Source of the DNA: Novosphingobium aerophilum
Lineage (GTDB): Bacteria; Pseudomonadota; Alphaproteobacteria; Sphingomonadales; Sphingomonadaceae
NCBI RefSeq assembly: GCF_014230305.1
Contig: NZ_JACLAU010000002.1
Location: forward strand, 124,001-188,000
Length of the DNA stretch: 64,000 nt
Direction: 5' to 3'
Of this stretch, positions 38,204-46,433 are shown one piece after another. The position numbers and the translations under genes were made by a program. Within the stretch, counting starts at the first letter, position 1; each line of letters starts with the position of its first letter. A model generated the notes under the pieces. The model did not search any database and was not told the origin of the DNA. It worked only from the letters and a program-made list of their open reading frames with translations.

Positions 38204-39811
38204 TTACAGCGCGATTTCGGTGGGACGGGCGCGGCGCAACCAGTTGGCCACCCACATCCGCGTCATGGTCACGGCGGTGAACACCGAAGTGACGATGCCG
38301 ATGACGAGCACCACGGCGAAACCCTTCACCGGACCCGAGCCGAAGATGAACATCAGCGCGGCGGCGATCACGTTGGTGATGTTGGCGTCGAAGATCGCGC
38401 GGCTGGCCTCCTTGTAGCCCATCTCCACCGCCTGGACGACGCGCCGCCCCCGGTGCCGCTCCTCGCGGATGCGCTCGTTGATCAGCACGTTCGCGTCCAC
38501 CGCGGCACCGATGGTGAGCACGAACCCGGCAATGCCCGGCAGGGTCAGCGTGGTGTTGGCGATGGCCATGATCCCCAGGATCATCAGCACGTTCACAATC
38601 AGCGCGGCGCAGGCATAGACCCCGAAGCGGCCATATGTGACGAGGATGAACACGGCCAGCGCGGTCGTGCCGACCAGCATGGCGAGCATGCCCTTCTTGA
38701 TCGAATCCGCGCCGAGATCGGGACCGACGGACCGCTCCTCCACCACCTTGAGATCGACCGGCAGCGCGCCCGAGCGCAGCGAGATCGCCAGCTGGTTCGC
38801 GCTTTCCACGGTGAAGTTGCCCGAAATCTGGGCACTGCCGCCCAGGATCGGCTCGTTGATGTTGGGCGCGGAGATGACCTTGCCGTCCAGGATGATGGCG
38901 AAGGGCTTGCCGACGTTCTCGCTGGTCAGCTTGGCGAACTTGGCACCACCGGCCTGATCGAAGGTGATCGACACCACCGGCCGGTTGTTCTGCTGCTCGA
39001 AGGTCTGCTGCGCGTTGGTCAACTGATCGCCCTTGATCCCGCCCAGCCGGCGAACCGCGAGAGTCGGCGCACCGCCGCAGGAACCGGCATCGGCGCAGGG
39101 CACGATCTGGCTGCCCGGGGGGACGATGCCCTGGGCCAGATCGGTCGGGCTGGCGGTGCTGTCGACCAGCTTGAATTCCAGCTTGGCGGTCTGGCCGAGC
39201 AGCGCCTTCAGCGCGGCCGGATCCTTCAGCCCGGGCACCTGCACCACGATGCGCTGCGCCCCCTGGCGGATGATCGTCGGCTCGCGCGTGCCAAGCGCGT
39301 CGATGCGCTTGCGCACCACCTCGGTCGCGGTGTCCATCGCCTGTGACACCGCCAGGTCGATCCCGGCCTGGGTGGGCGTCAGGACGATGCGGTTGCCGTC
39401 CAGCACCTGGATGTCCCAGTCACGCTGGCCGGTCAGCTGCGCGCCATTGGTCAGCGGCAGCACCGCCTCGCGGGCCTTGTCGAGCTGCGACGGATCGTCG
39501 ACCAGGAAGCTGACCGTGCCGTCCTTGGTCGAGATATCGCCGATCCGCACGTCAGGCGCATTCTGCTTCAGCCGCTGGCGCACGTCCTCGTCCATCGCCT
39601 CGAGCCGCTGCCGGCGCACCTGGTCGGGATTGGCCTCGAGCAGGATGTGGCTGCCGCCGGCCAGATCGAGCCCGAGATTGACCTCGGGCCGGGGCAACTG
39701 GCTGGGCCAGCGCAGCTGGGCAAAGGCGAAGATCGAAGGGAGGGCGGCCAGCATCGCGATCGCGGCGAGCGACCAGTAGAAGGCCTGCTTCCAGCGGGGG
39801 AAATCGAGCAT
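38204..39811 (-). CDS. secD: Protein translocase subunit SecD
   Basis: Partner of SecF. The 535-residue protein has an N-terminal membrane helix (FYWSLAAIAMLAALPSIFAFA), the conserved GLDLAGGSHILLE, the periplasmic P1 domain (RRLGGIKGDQLTNAQ and FDQAGGAKFAKLTSENVGKPFAII), GRIGSAQI-like block (GGSAQISGNF) and C-terminal helices with LTIGAAVDANVLINERIREE. Length is close to the alphaproteobacterial norm. It lies 66 nt after yajC and 13 nt before secF. Confidence 0.96.
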   Translation of the reverse strand: MLDFPRWKQAFYWSLAAIAMLAALPSIFAFAQLRWPSQLPRPEVNLGLDLAGGSHILLEANPDQVRRQRLEAMDEDVRQRLKQNAPDVRIGDISTKDGTVSFLVDDPSQLDKAREAVLPLTNGAQLTGQRDWDIQVLDGNRIVLTPTQAGIDLAVSQAMDTATEVVRKRIDALGTREPTIIRQGAQRIVVQVPGLKDPAALKALLGQTAKLEFKLVDSTASPTDLAQGIVPPGSQIVPCADAGSCGGAPTLAVRRLGGIKGDQLTNAQQTFEQQNNRPVVSITFDQAGGAKFAKLTSENVGKPFAIILDGKVISAPNINEPILGGSAQISGNFTVESANQLAISLRSGALPVDLKVVEERSVGPDLGADSIKKGMLAMLVGTTALAVFILVTYGRFGVYACAALIVNVLMILGIMAIANTTLTLPGIAGFVLTIGAAVDANVLINERIREERHRGRRVVQAVEMGYKEASRAIFDANITNVIAAALMFIFGSGPVKGFAVVLVIGIVTSVFTAVTMTRMWVANWLRRARPTEIAL

Positions 39812-39877
39812 CGGTATCAGGCGTCCTGCTGCAGGAGTTCAGCCATTGTCATGGACCCCGGGGCAAGGGGGCGGAGC

Positions 39878-40207
39878 TCAGTCGTTGGCGGGGACGCCGC
39901 CGGGCTGCAACACGTCGGCGATCGTGGCCTTGACCGCGCGGACCTTGACGTTGGGGCCAAGCTCGAGTTCGACATAAAGCTCCTCGACCTTGATCACCTT
40001 GCCCAGCAGGCCACCGGCCGTGACCACCTGATCGCCCTTCTTGATCGCGGCCAGCTTGGCCCGCTGCCGCTTCTGCTGCTGCATCTGCGGGCGCAGGAGC
40101 AGGAAGTAGAACACAAGGCCCATGCCCACAAACGGGATGAAGCTGGTCCAGGCCGGCGGGGCGCCGGCGGTCGCGGCGGCGAGGAGGGTAAGAGAGGCGC
40201 TGCTCAT
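39878..40207 (-). CDS. yajC: Preprotein translocase subunit YajC
   Basis: Small inner-membrane partner of SecDF, 109 residues. It has one membrane helix (FIPFVGMGLVFYFLLLRPQMQQQKR) followed by the conserved KLAAIKKGDQVVTAGGLLGKVIKV block and an acidic end. The ATG at 40207 is set by the family; longer readings add unrelated residues. It is the first gene of the yajC-secD-secF run. The 239 nt upstream to tRNA-Pro hold no gene. Confidence 0.95.
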   Translation of the reverse strand: MSSASLTLLAAATAGAPPAWTSFIPFVGMGLVFYFLLLRPQMQQQKRQRAKLAAIKKGDQVVTAGGLLGKVIKVEELYVELELGPNVKVRAVKATIADVLQPGGVPAND

Positions 40208-40446
40208 GGAAGGATCATCGGCTTTCTGATCGAAGGACCGGCCCGCACCGCCCATGCCGGATCGGCATCGGGGCCCGGGCCGGCCGGAATGGGGCGCGGT
40301 TAGCAGCAATGTGGGGACGTGGCAACGCGAGCGCCAGCCCCCCGGCCGACGCTGCCGGCATCTGCCTCCCGCCGAGACATTTGCACCACCCCGCGCAAGC
40401 CCGCTTGCATCCTCACCGGAGCGTGCCTATAGGCCGCCGCTCCGGT

Positions 40447-40523
40447 CGGGACGTAGCGCAGCCTGGTAGCGCATCACACTGGGGGTGTGGGGGTCGGAGG
40501 TTCGAATCCTCTCGTCCCGACCA
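40447..40523 (+). tRNA. tRNA-Pro (anticodon GGG), integration target
   Basis: Complete 77-nt cloverleaf: acceptor CGGGACG/CGTCCCG, anticodon loop CTGGGGG giving GGG, T-loop TTCGAAT, encoded CCA at 521-523. Its 3' 45 bases plus one flanking A (40479-40524) are repeated exactly at 43447-43492, showing that an element integrated here and restored the tRNA end. Confidence 0.97.
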
Positions 40524-40524
40524 A
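40479..40524 (+). repeat. attL, 46-bp direct repeat
   Basis: Starts CTGGGGGTGTGGGGGTCGG at the anticodon loop of tRNA-Pro(GGG) and ends just past its CCA. Identical to 43447-43492; flanking bases differ on both sides. Confidence 0.92.
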
Positions 40525-40737
40525 TATTTCAAGAACTTAGATCGATTTTCTAAAAAGCCGCGTCACCCCCAAATCGGCATGGTGGTGCGCTGGTGGTGCA
40601 GATAGTGCCAAGATGTTCTCATCGCGATGCATCGCAGAGCATCGAATATGGACAGCACGACCTCCCTTTTCCGAATTGAACGGCGGATTGATTCCCCCTA
40701 CTCCGAGGGGACGGATGCAGGAGCAATTGCCTCTTAG

Positions 40738-41217
40738 CCCCGCCGAGTTCGTCAAAATCCGGGACGGCTTCATTGCGGAATTTGCGATGAGGTGGCGAAG
40801 TTGTTGCAAGACCGGATGGTGCCGCTCAACACCTTTCGCGAGATGAAAAAACTGCGCCCCATGCGGCAGATAGAAGTCGCCGAGACCATGATCGCGATGA
40901 ACAGGTTTTCATGGCCCTATGCCAAGTCGCTTGTTGCCGCCACGCCGCAGCATCTGTTGACCAGCGAAAAGCGCAAGACCGTGCGCGGCCTCAGCGATGA
41001 GCAGATCGAGCACATGGAACGGGAAGCGACAAACATCGACCGCGAGTTCCGCATGATCGAGCAAAGCTACGGCACCGATCATCTCGATTTGGTTCTGGCG
41101 ACCGGCTACTTGGCCCGCATGACGGAAAACGTGCGCGTGGTTCACCACCTAGCCCGCTTCCATCCGGAACTGTTGGCGGAGTTTCAGCGGATCGTGCAGC
41201 TGCGCGAAGCAGCGTAG
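40738..41217 (+). pseudogene. 5'-truncated RepB/ParB-like plasmid partition gene
   Basis: The frame from 40738 encodes a protein matching the C-terminal half of RepB-like partition proteins: GICDEVAKLLQDRMVPLNTF, EMKKLRPMRQIEVAETM, PYAKSLVAATP, GLSDEQIEHMEREA and SYGTDHLDLVLATGYLARM. Homology begins at GIC (about 40777), where the N-terminal ParB nuclease and helix-turn-helix part should precede it; instead an in-frame stop lies at 40735. A GTG at 40792 could still give a 141-residue protein. I see no start with a good ribosome site. Either a relic of a plasmid gene or a shortened C-terminal-only protein. Confidence 0.75.
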
Positions 41218-41280
41218 TCATTCAAACAGCTTGCAACACCCGCAGAATCCGAGCCCTTCGCCAAAGCCGGGCGTCAGATT

Positions 41281-41625
41281 TCAAGCAGCAAGCGGCGATG
41301 CCATCGGCCTCTTCGACGGACGCGCACGAGGCGCGACCGAAATTTTCACGCGGACATCACGGTTGAGCCGGTCGAGAATGCGCATCAGGCGGTCAATGGT
41401 GAAGCGGTCGAGCTTGACCTGGCGGATACGCGAAAAATCCGCAGCCGCAATGCCAGTGCGCGCCTCGGCATCCCGCACCGTCAGCTTCTCGTTATCAAGC
41501 GTTTTGACGATTTCAGCGGCAAGGATAGCGCGGACCTGACGAAGGTTCGCGTCGGGGACATCGAAATCCGCAAAGACGTTGCCGGAACCACGGACCAGCT
41601 CGAAATCGTCATCATGGTCAGCCAT
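41281..41625 (-). CDS. XRE-family antitoxin
   Basis: A 114-residue protein with a central helix-turn-helix (LTVRDAEARTGIAAADFSRIRQVKLDRFTIDRLMRILDRL) of the XRE/HigA type, preceded by an acidic N-terminus (DHDDDFELVRGSGNVFADFDV) and ending in a disordered basic tail. It overlaps the toxin gene by 8 nt, the toxin being first. It should neutralise the toxin and repress the pair's promoter. Confidence 0.88.
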   Translation of the reverse strand: MADHDDDFELVRGSGNVFADFDVPDANLRQVRAILAAEIVKTLDNEKLTVRDAEARTGIAAADFSRIRQVKLDRFTIDRLMRILDRLNRDVRVKISVAPRARPSKRPMASPLAA

Positions 41626-41977
41626 CGAGCATCTCCTTCAATCGCTTGATCCGCTCGCGCACGAGGTCGATTTCATGGCGCGGCGTCGAAATTCCTTTGG
41701 TCGATTTCTTCTGGAAAGCATGAACCACCCAGATGTCATCGCCCATTTGCAGTGCGTAAACGACGCGAAAGGCGTCACCACGCTCCTTGATCGCCAACTC
41801 CCAGACACCTGCCCCAAGTGCGGCGAGCGGCTTGGCGATTTCCGGCGTACCACCATCGGCCACAACCGTCAGGGCATCGAACGCCCGATTCATGGCCCGT
41901 TCGGGAAACGCCTCAAAATCCTTCCGCGCCGCCTTAATCCAAGAGATTGTGCGAAGGGTGTTACGCGATTTCGTCAT
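41618..41977 (-). CDS. RelE/HigB-type toxin
   Basis: A 119-residue protein of the RelE/ParE superfamily, phage-related Gp49/HigB-like branch. Typical blocks are ISWIKAARKDFEAFPE, GAGVWELAIKERGDAFRVVYAL and the highly conserved VVHAFQKKSTKGISTP with the C-terminal helix VRERIKRLKEML. Members cleave mRNA on ribosomes; the ending fits that, but the target is not known. It is encoded 5' of its antitoxin with 8 nt overlap, the HigBA order. Confidence 0.9.
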   Translation of the reverse strand: MTKSRNTLRTISWIKAARKDFEAFPERAMNRAFDALTVVADGGTPEIAKPLAALGAGVWELAIKERGDAFRVVYALQMGDDIWVVHAFQKKSTKGISTPRHEIDLVRERIKRLKEMLDG

Positions 41978-42006
41978 ATGTAGTCATATCTGCCAACAAA
42001 GTCAAT
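41975..42006 (-). promoter_or_regulatory. Promoter/operator region of the toxin-antitoxin pair
   Basis: Just upstream of the toxin gene the minus strand has TTGACT (42005-42000), then 17 nt, then TACATA (41982-41977). The -10 overlaps the ATG, so a start of transcription there would be too far downstream unless the mRNA begins differently. Two ATATGAC repeats 10 bp apart could be antitoxin binding sites. Confidence 0.35.
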
Positions 42007-42018
42007 CTAGGATAGCTG

Positions 42019-43257
42019 TCATGCCGCCGCCGCAAGGGATGTTCGACGATCAAGCACCTCAACCGCCTTCAGCTTATGTTCGGGAGCGAGATGGGCATAG
42101 CGCAACGTCATGGCATAGTCGCTATGGCCTAGCAGCTCGCGGACCGTGTTGAGATCAACTCCACCCATCACCAACCGCGATGCAAAGTGATGGCGCATAT
42201 CGTGCCAGCGGAATGCGCCGATTTCGGCGTCCTTGAGCAATCGACGCCACGAAAAATTCACGCGATCAAACCGCTCCCCGGCTTCATTGAGGAACACCAA
42301 CCCGTCCGCGTCTTCTGCCTGTGCGCGCCAACCCTGCAAGACCAGAGTAGCCTCCCGGTTTAGCGGGATATGGCGCGTGCGCTTGGATTTGGCCGTTGCC
42401 CCTGTCACGGTCAGAATGCGCCGGTCGAGATCGACGTTGGACCACGTGAGATCGAACAATTCACCGCGACGGCAGCCGGTATTGATCGACAGCAGGATCA
42501 GCGGCTTCACATGATCGGTGAACATCACCGTTCGCAAGCTGGGGAGCAGGACATAGCCACGTTCACGCCGCCAATGATTGGCGGAATCGCGTTCGGCGCG
42601 GCGGCGCTCCTCGCGCGCATCCATTGCTGCGCGAAGCCTCTTCTCTTCGCTGTCGCTGAGGAACCGGACCTTCAGGCAGTCGTCCGTTTTCGACTTCTTG
42701 ACCTTGGCGAGAGGATTGGCCGAAATCAGTTCCCAATCGACAGCTCGATTGAGCGCTGCCTTGATCGACGAAATATCGCGGTTGATGGTTTCCAGACTGA
42801 GGCCTCGCTCAATCTCACTGGCGCGCCACTTCTCGACATCCAGCCCTGTGATTTCATCCAGCCGCTTATTCAGCAATGGCTTGAAAGCCGTCGCCAGCCG
42901 CTTGAGGTTCTGCGCGTGCGCCCGCTGATTGGCCTTCGCCCAGATTTTATAGTCGCCATCAAGGAAGTCTTGAAAGGTCGGCACGCCCGGCTTGGGCTTG
43001 CGTGCCTCTATTGGATCGATCCCGCGATAAACATCAGCAAGGATCGTGCGGGCGCTCTCACGCGCATCGGCAACGCCGAGCACATCTGCCCGCCCTAGGA
43101 AGACCCGCTTCCCACGTCCGTATTCGCAATACCAAGATTTTACGCCCGATGGCATCACTCGCAGCACCAGCCCCTTTAGCCTCGTGTCGCGATGCTCGAC
43201 TTTGGAAGCCGGAACAGGCAACTTATCGATTGCCATTTGGGTAAGTGCCGCACGCAT
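42019..43257 (-). CDS. int: Tyrosine-type site-specific integrase
   Basis: Integrase that would recombine attL and attR. The 412-residue protein has the N-terminal arm-binding domain (DTRLKGLVLRVMPSGVKSWYCEYG), the core-binding domain (TFQDFLDGDYKIWAKANQRAH) and the catalytic domain with Arg in NTGCRRGELFDL (about 264), HDMRHHFASRL (about 352), LLGHSDYAMT and the nucleophile in TLRYAHLAP (Tyr about 385). All catalytic residues are present, so it may be active. The ATG at 43257 is likely. It reads away from attR, which begins 190 nt upstream of its start. Confidence 0.95.
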   Translation of the reverse strand: MRAALTQMAIDKLPVPASKVEHRDTRLKGLVLRVMPSGVKSWYCEYGRGKRVFLGRADVLGVADARESARTILADVYRGIDPIEARKPKPGVPTFQDFLDGDYKIWAKANQRAHAQNLKRLATAFKPLLNKRLDEITGLDVEKWRASEIERGLSLETINRDISSIKAALNRAVDWELISANPLAKVKKSKTDDCLKVRFLSDSEEKRLRAAMDAREERRRAERDSANHWRRERGYVLLPSLRTVMFTDHVKPLILLSINTGCRRGELFDLTWSNVDLDRRILTVTGATAKSKRTRHIPLNREATLVLQGWRAQAEDADGLVFLNEAGERFDRVNFSWRRLLKDAEIGAFRWHDMRHHFASRLVMGGVDLNTVRELLGHSDYAMTLRYAHLAPEHKLKAVEVLDRRTSLAAAA

Positions 43258-43446
43258 CGTCCACCGCCTTTGCTTGGTCCGCGAATCATTCTGGTGGTGC
43301 GCTGGTGGTGCAACTTGGTGAAACAAGGCGCATCAAAATGGCACCCCGCGCAACGCCTTCAGTGACAAAAAAGTGGCTGATTCCGTAGGGAAAATCAAGA
43401 ATTATCGGACCAATTGCGTTGCACCGTGAACCCCCAAAAAAAGCGG

Positions 43447-43492
43447 CTGGGGGTGTGGGGGTCGGAGGTTCGAATCCTCTCGTCCCGACCAA
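43447..43492 (+). repeat. attR, 46-bp direct repeat
   Basis: Exact copy of 40479-40524, an isolated 3' half of tRNA-Pro(GGG). Marks the right end of the integrated element, 125 nt before the metalloprotease stop codon. Confidence 0.92.
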
Positions 43493-43616
43493 ATTTTCCG
43501 CTTCATCGCAATCACAACCCGGCGCCCTGCGCCAGGCAGCCGAGCTGCGGGTTCCGGAACCTTTCTCCATTGAACGGAAACGGGGCGATGCCGATCCCAC
43601 GCCGGCGAACAGGGCC

Positions 43617-46088
43617 TTAGTCCGCGTCGTCGCCGATCGGCATGCCGGGGGGCACCGCGAGCCCGGCCTTGCCTCCGGTCACCATGGCCATCAGGCCCTC
43701 CCGATCCTGCACCAGCCGCGCCGTCGACAGCGCCCAGGCGCGATCAGCCGGATCGGCGAAGCGCCGGCGCGGCTGGGCATCGGCCCAGTCCTGCAGGGCC
43801 TGCTGGAGCACCGCCGCCGCCTCGTCCCCGCTGGCGGGCGCCGCTGCGGCCCGGGCCAGCGACAGCACGATCCGCGTTCCCAGTGCGCGCCGGATTGCCC
43901 CGAGGCGAGGCTCGACCACCGGCCCGTCGAGCAAGGCCAGCAATCGCCGCGCGATCAGGTCCGGCCCGGGGCTGGCCAGATTGCTCCGGTGCTGGTCGGC
44001 CAGCCGGGCCAGGCGTTCCGGCGCCAGCAGCGCGTCGAGTGTCACCTGCGCCGCCACCTGCGCGGCCGACAGCGGGTCGAAAGCGGCGGCCCCGGCCATC
44101 GGCATGATCTCGATCTCGGTCTGGCGATCATCGTCGGCCGGGGTTCCCGCCGACAGTTGCGGTACCAGGCCGGCGGGCACTTCGAGCCGAGCCGGGGCCA
44201 GGGTGGCCAGCAGCGATTCGAGCGCCCGGCCCTGCTCGGCCGGAGGCACCGGCGCCGCCGCGTCCCGGCCCTCGCCGCTGACCGCATACTGCGAGTAGAG
44301 CCCACCCAGCAGCTTGGCCGCCGCCTCCACCTGATAGCGGTGCAGCAGCCAGATGGGGACAAACTTGCGTCGCAGATCGGCCAGAGGCTCTCCGGGCGCC
44401 AGGGCCGCCGGGCCGAAGCGCGCAACGGCGGCGGCGCGAACCTGCACCGTCCGGTCGAGCTCCGCCACGGGATCGGCGCCGTCGTCCCACAGGCTGCCCC
44501 ACGGCTGGCTGGTCGAAACGCTGCGGGCATTCTCGTCGGAAACAAACCGCAGCCCTTCCCGCCGCGCCCGGTCGGCCTTGGCCCGCGCGGCCAGATCGGG
44601 ATCGCCCGCCGCTGGATCGCCATAGAGCCAGTCGATCGCATGACGATCCCACCGGCCGAGTCCGGCGCCATAGGCATCGGACAGGTCGGGCACGCCATCC
44701 TTCAGTCCGATCCTTGGCGCCGGATAGTCCATCACCGAGGCCCGGTCCTGCGTGCTCCCGGCGAAATTGTGCAGCAGGCCAAGGGCATGGCCCACCTCGT
44801 GCGCGGCAAGCTGGCGGATCCTGTCGAGCGCCACCTTGGCCGGATCGTTCGGCCCGCCCCGCCCGGTCTTGTCGGCTCCGACCAGCCCTTCGTAGATCAG
44901 GATATCCTGACGCACCCGCAGCGACCCGAGCAGGACCGTGCCCTTCAGGATTTCACCGGTGCGCGGATCGGTGATGGCATAGCCGTAGGACCAGCCCCGG
45001 GTGGCCCGGTTGACCCAGTTGACCACGTTGTAGCGGATATCGAGCGGATCGACGCCATCGGGCAGGATCTCGACCCGGTAGGCATCGATGAACCCCGCCG
45101 CCTCGAAGGCCGCCTTCCACCAGGATGCACCCTCGAGCAGGGCCGTGCGAATCGGTTCGGGCGCGGCGTTGTCGATGTAGAACACGATCGGTTTGCGCAC
45201 GCGCGATTGCGGGGCTTGCGGATCGAGCCGTTCCAGCCGGAACCGGTTGGCCAGGTTCTGCACGATCTGCCGGCCGAGCGGGGCGGAGAAATCGAGGATC
45301 TGGGTTGAAAAGCTGCCGCCGCGCGGATCGAACCGGCGCGGCACATAGCCGCCTTCCGGCAGCGCAATGAAGCTGTGCCGGACCACCAGCGTGACCTGGC
45401 GCGAATCCGGAGCGATGTTGCGCACCTCGGGCCCCGGGGTGTCGCTGACGTAGGTCTGGCGGGCCTCGAACTCCAGGTTCTGGGGGAAGGTGCGGACCGC
45501 TTGGGGATCGGCCGCGCTCAGGCTATCGACCAGGCGCCAGCCCTTCTCGCCACTGGTGTTGAGCTGGCCCGTGACGTTGCGGGTGTCGCGCGCGAGGAAC
45601 GGCGCGATGTCCACCAGCAGCCGCCCGTCCGGCGCGTCCAGCGCATCGCCCAGCCAGAGCACCGAGGTGGCGAAGGCATCGGCGGCGGCCGCCTGCTCGG
45701 CCGGCGTTCCCCCGGTCGCGCGGAACCGCGGGTTCTCCAGCTCGAAGGCGACCTTCTTGCCCAGGCGACGGATCAGCAGGATCCGGGCCGGGCCTGGCTG
45801 GGCCCGGTCGAGCCCGATCGGGGCCGAACCGAGCCCGGTGCGCAGAGCCGTGGCATAGAGCACCCGTGCCACCACGCCATCGCTACCGGCGGCCGGCAGC
45901 GAGAGCAGGATGCGACCCGCTGCCTTGTCGACATGGACCGGGAACAGGCCGTCGCGTTTCTCGGTCCCGGCATAGGGACCGGCAGCGCTGGCAGGTGCCG
46001 CCGGACCGGCAAGGGCCGCGCCGGAAACCGATAGGGCCGCCAGGCCGAAGGCCAAAGAGCCCAACCCCTGGGCCAGTGTCCGACGCAT
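43617..46088 (-). CDS. Secreted zinc-dependent metalloprotease (DUF5117/DUF4953-like)
   Basis: An 823-residue exported protease. Signal peptide 1-28 (LAFGLAALSVSGAALAG). An N-terminal beta domain (RDGLFPVHVDKAAGRILLSLP) precedes the metzincin-like catalytic motif HEVGHALGLLHN (about 429-440), followed by a DYPAPRIGL segment containing a Met (SVMDYPAP) as in a Met-turn. The C-terminal third is helical and conserved in this family of large, little-studied metalloproteases. GGGAGGGAAAGC lies right before the ATG at 46088. It is transcribed alone, divergent from the flavoenzyme cluster. Confidence 0.88.
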   Translation of the reverse strand: MRRTLAQGLGSLAFGLAALSVSGAALAGPAAPASAAGPYAGTEKRDGLFPVHVDKAAGRILLSLPAAGSDGVVARVLYATALRTGLGSAPIGLDRAQPGPARILLIRRLGKKVAFELENPRFRATGGTPAEQAAAADAFATSVLWLGDALDAPDGRLLVDIAPFLARDTRNVTGQLNTSGEKGWRLVDSLSAADPQAVRTFPQNLEFEARQTYVSDTPGPEVRNIAPDSRQVTLVVRHSFIALPEGGYVPRRFDPRGGSFSTQILDFSAPLGRQIVQNLANRFRLERLDPQAPQSRVRKPIVFYIDNAAPEPIRTALLEGASWWKAAFEAAGFIDAYRVEILPDGVDPLDIRYNVVNWVNRATRGWSYGYAITDPRTGEILKGTVLLGSLRVRQDILIYEGLVGADKTGRGGPNDPAKVALDRIRQLAAHEVGHALGLLHNFAGSTQDRASVMDYPAPRIGLKDGVPDLSDAYGAGLGRWDRHAIDWLYGDPAAGDPDLAARAKADRARREGLRFVSDENARSVSTSQPWGSLWDDGADPVAELDRTVQVRAAAVARFGPAALAPGEPLADLRRKFVPIWLLHRYQVEAAAKLLGGLYSQYAVSGEGRDAAAPVPPAEQGRALESLLATLAPARLEVPAGLVPQLSAGTPADDDRQTEIEIMPMAGAAAFDPLSAAQVAAQVTLDALLAPERLARLADQHRSNLASPGPDLIARRLLALLDGPVVEPRLGAIRRALGTRIVLSLARAAAAPASGDEAAAVLQQALQDWADAQPRRRFADPADRAWALSTARLVQDREGLMAMVTGGKAGLAVPPGMPIGDDAD

Positions 46089-46433
46089 GCTTTCCCTCCC
46101 CGATCTTGGCCGGCCGAGACTAGGCGCCATCCTCCCGCCCGCACAAGCGCCTTTGGGATGGGCGCCCCCGTACCGGCCACCTGGGCGACAAGGCTGTGCG
46201 CGAGGCGTTCGGCCGGGGCGGGCCGTCCTCTGCCCAGGCGCCAAGATGGGCGCTTGTTCGCGCCGAACCAATTTGTTAGCCCCCCGGGTCCACGCACCCG
46301 ACCTGCCGCGCGGCAGGGGTCCCGCGCACGACATCGCCTTCGGAGACCGGCTGGCCGGCCCGCGATCGGCTGTCGTGGCTGGCGGCCCCTGCTCCGTCAG
46401 GACCGGGGCATCCCGTTGGGTGAGGTATCCATC
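46089..46433. other. Divergent intergenic region
   Basis: A 345-nt gap between the divergent metalloprotease and nitronate monooxygenase genes. It must contain both promoters. The only AT-richer spot is around AACCAATTTGTTAG (46265). No gene, repeat or clear -35/-10 pair is seen. Confidence 0.4.

Larger units (their letters stand above)
40479..43492. mobile_element. Small integrative element in tRNA-Pro(GGG)
   Basis: An accessory segment of about 3 kb bounded by 46-bp perfect direct repeats (attL 40479-40524, attR 43447-43492) that cover the 3' half of tRNA-Pro. It carries a tyrosine integrase beside attR, a RelE/HigB-type toxin with an XRE antitoxin, and the 3' part of a plasmid RepB-like partition gene. 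Its DNA is visibly less GC-rich than its surroundings. No replication, conjugation or capsid gene is present, so it is a degraded or minimal element, possibly left from a larger plasmid-derived one. Confidence 0.88.

Noticed and set aside
40613..40846. A small plus-strand frame before the RepB remnant
   Set aside because: Overlaps the true RepB frame in another phase, lacks a ribosome site and matches nothing recognised.
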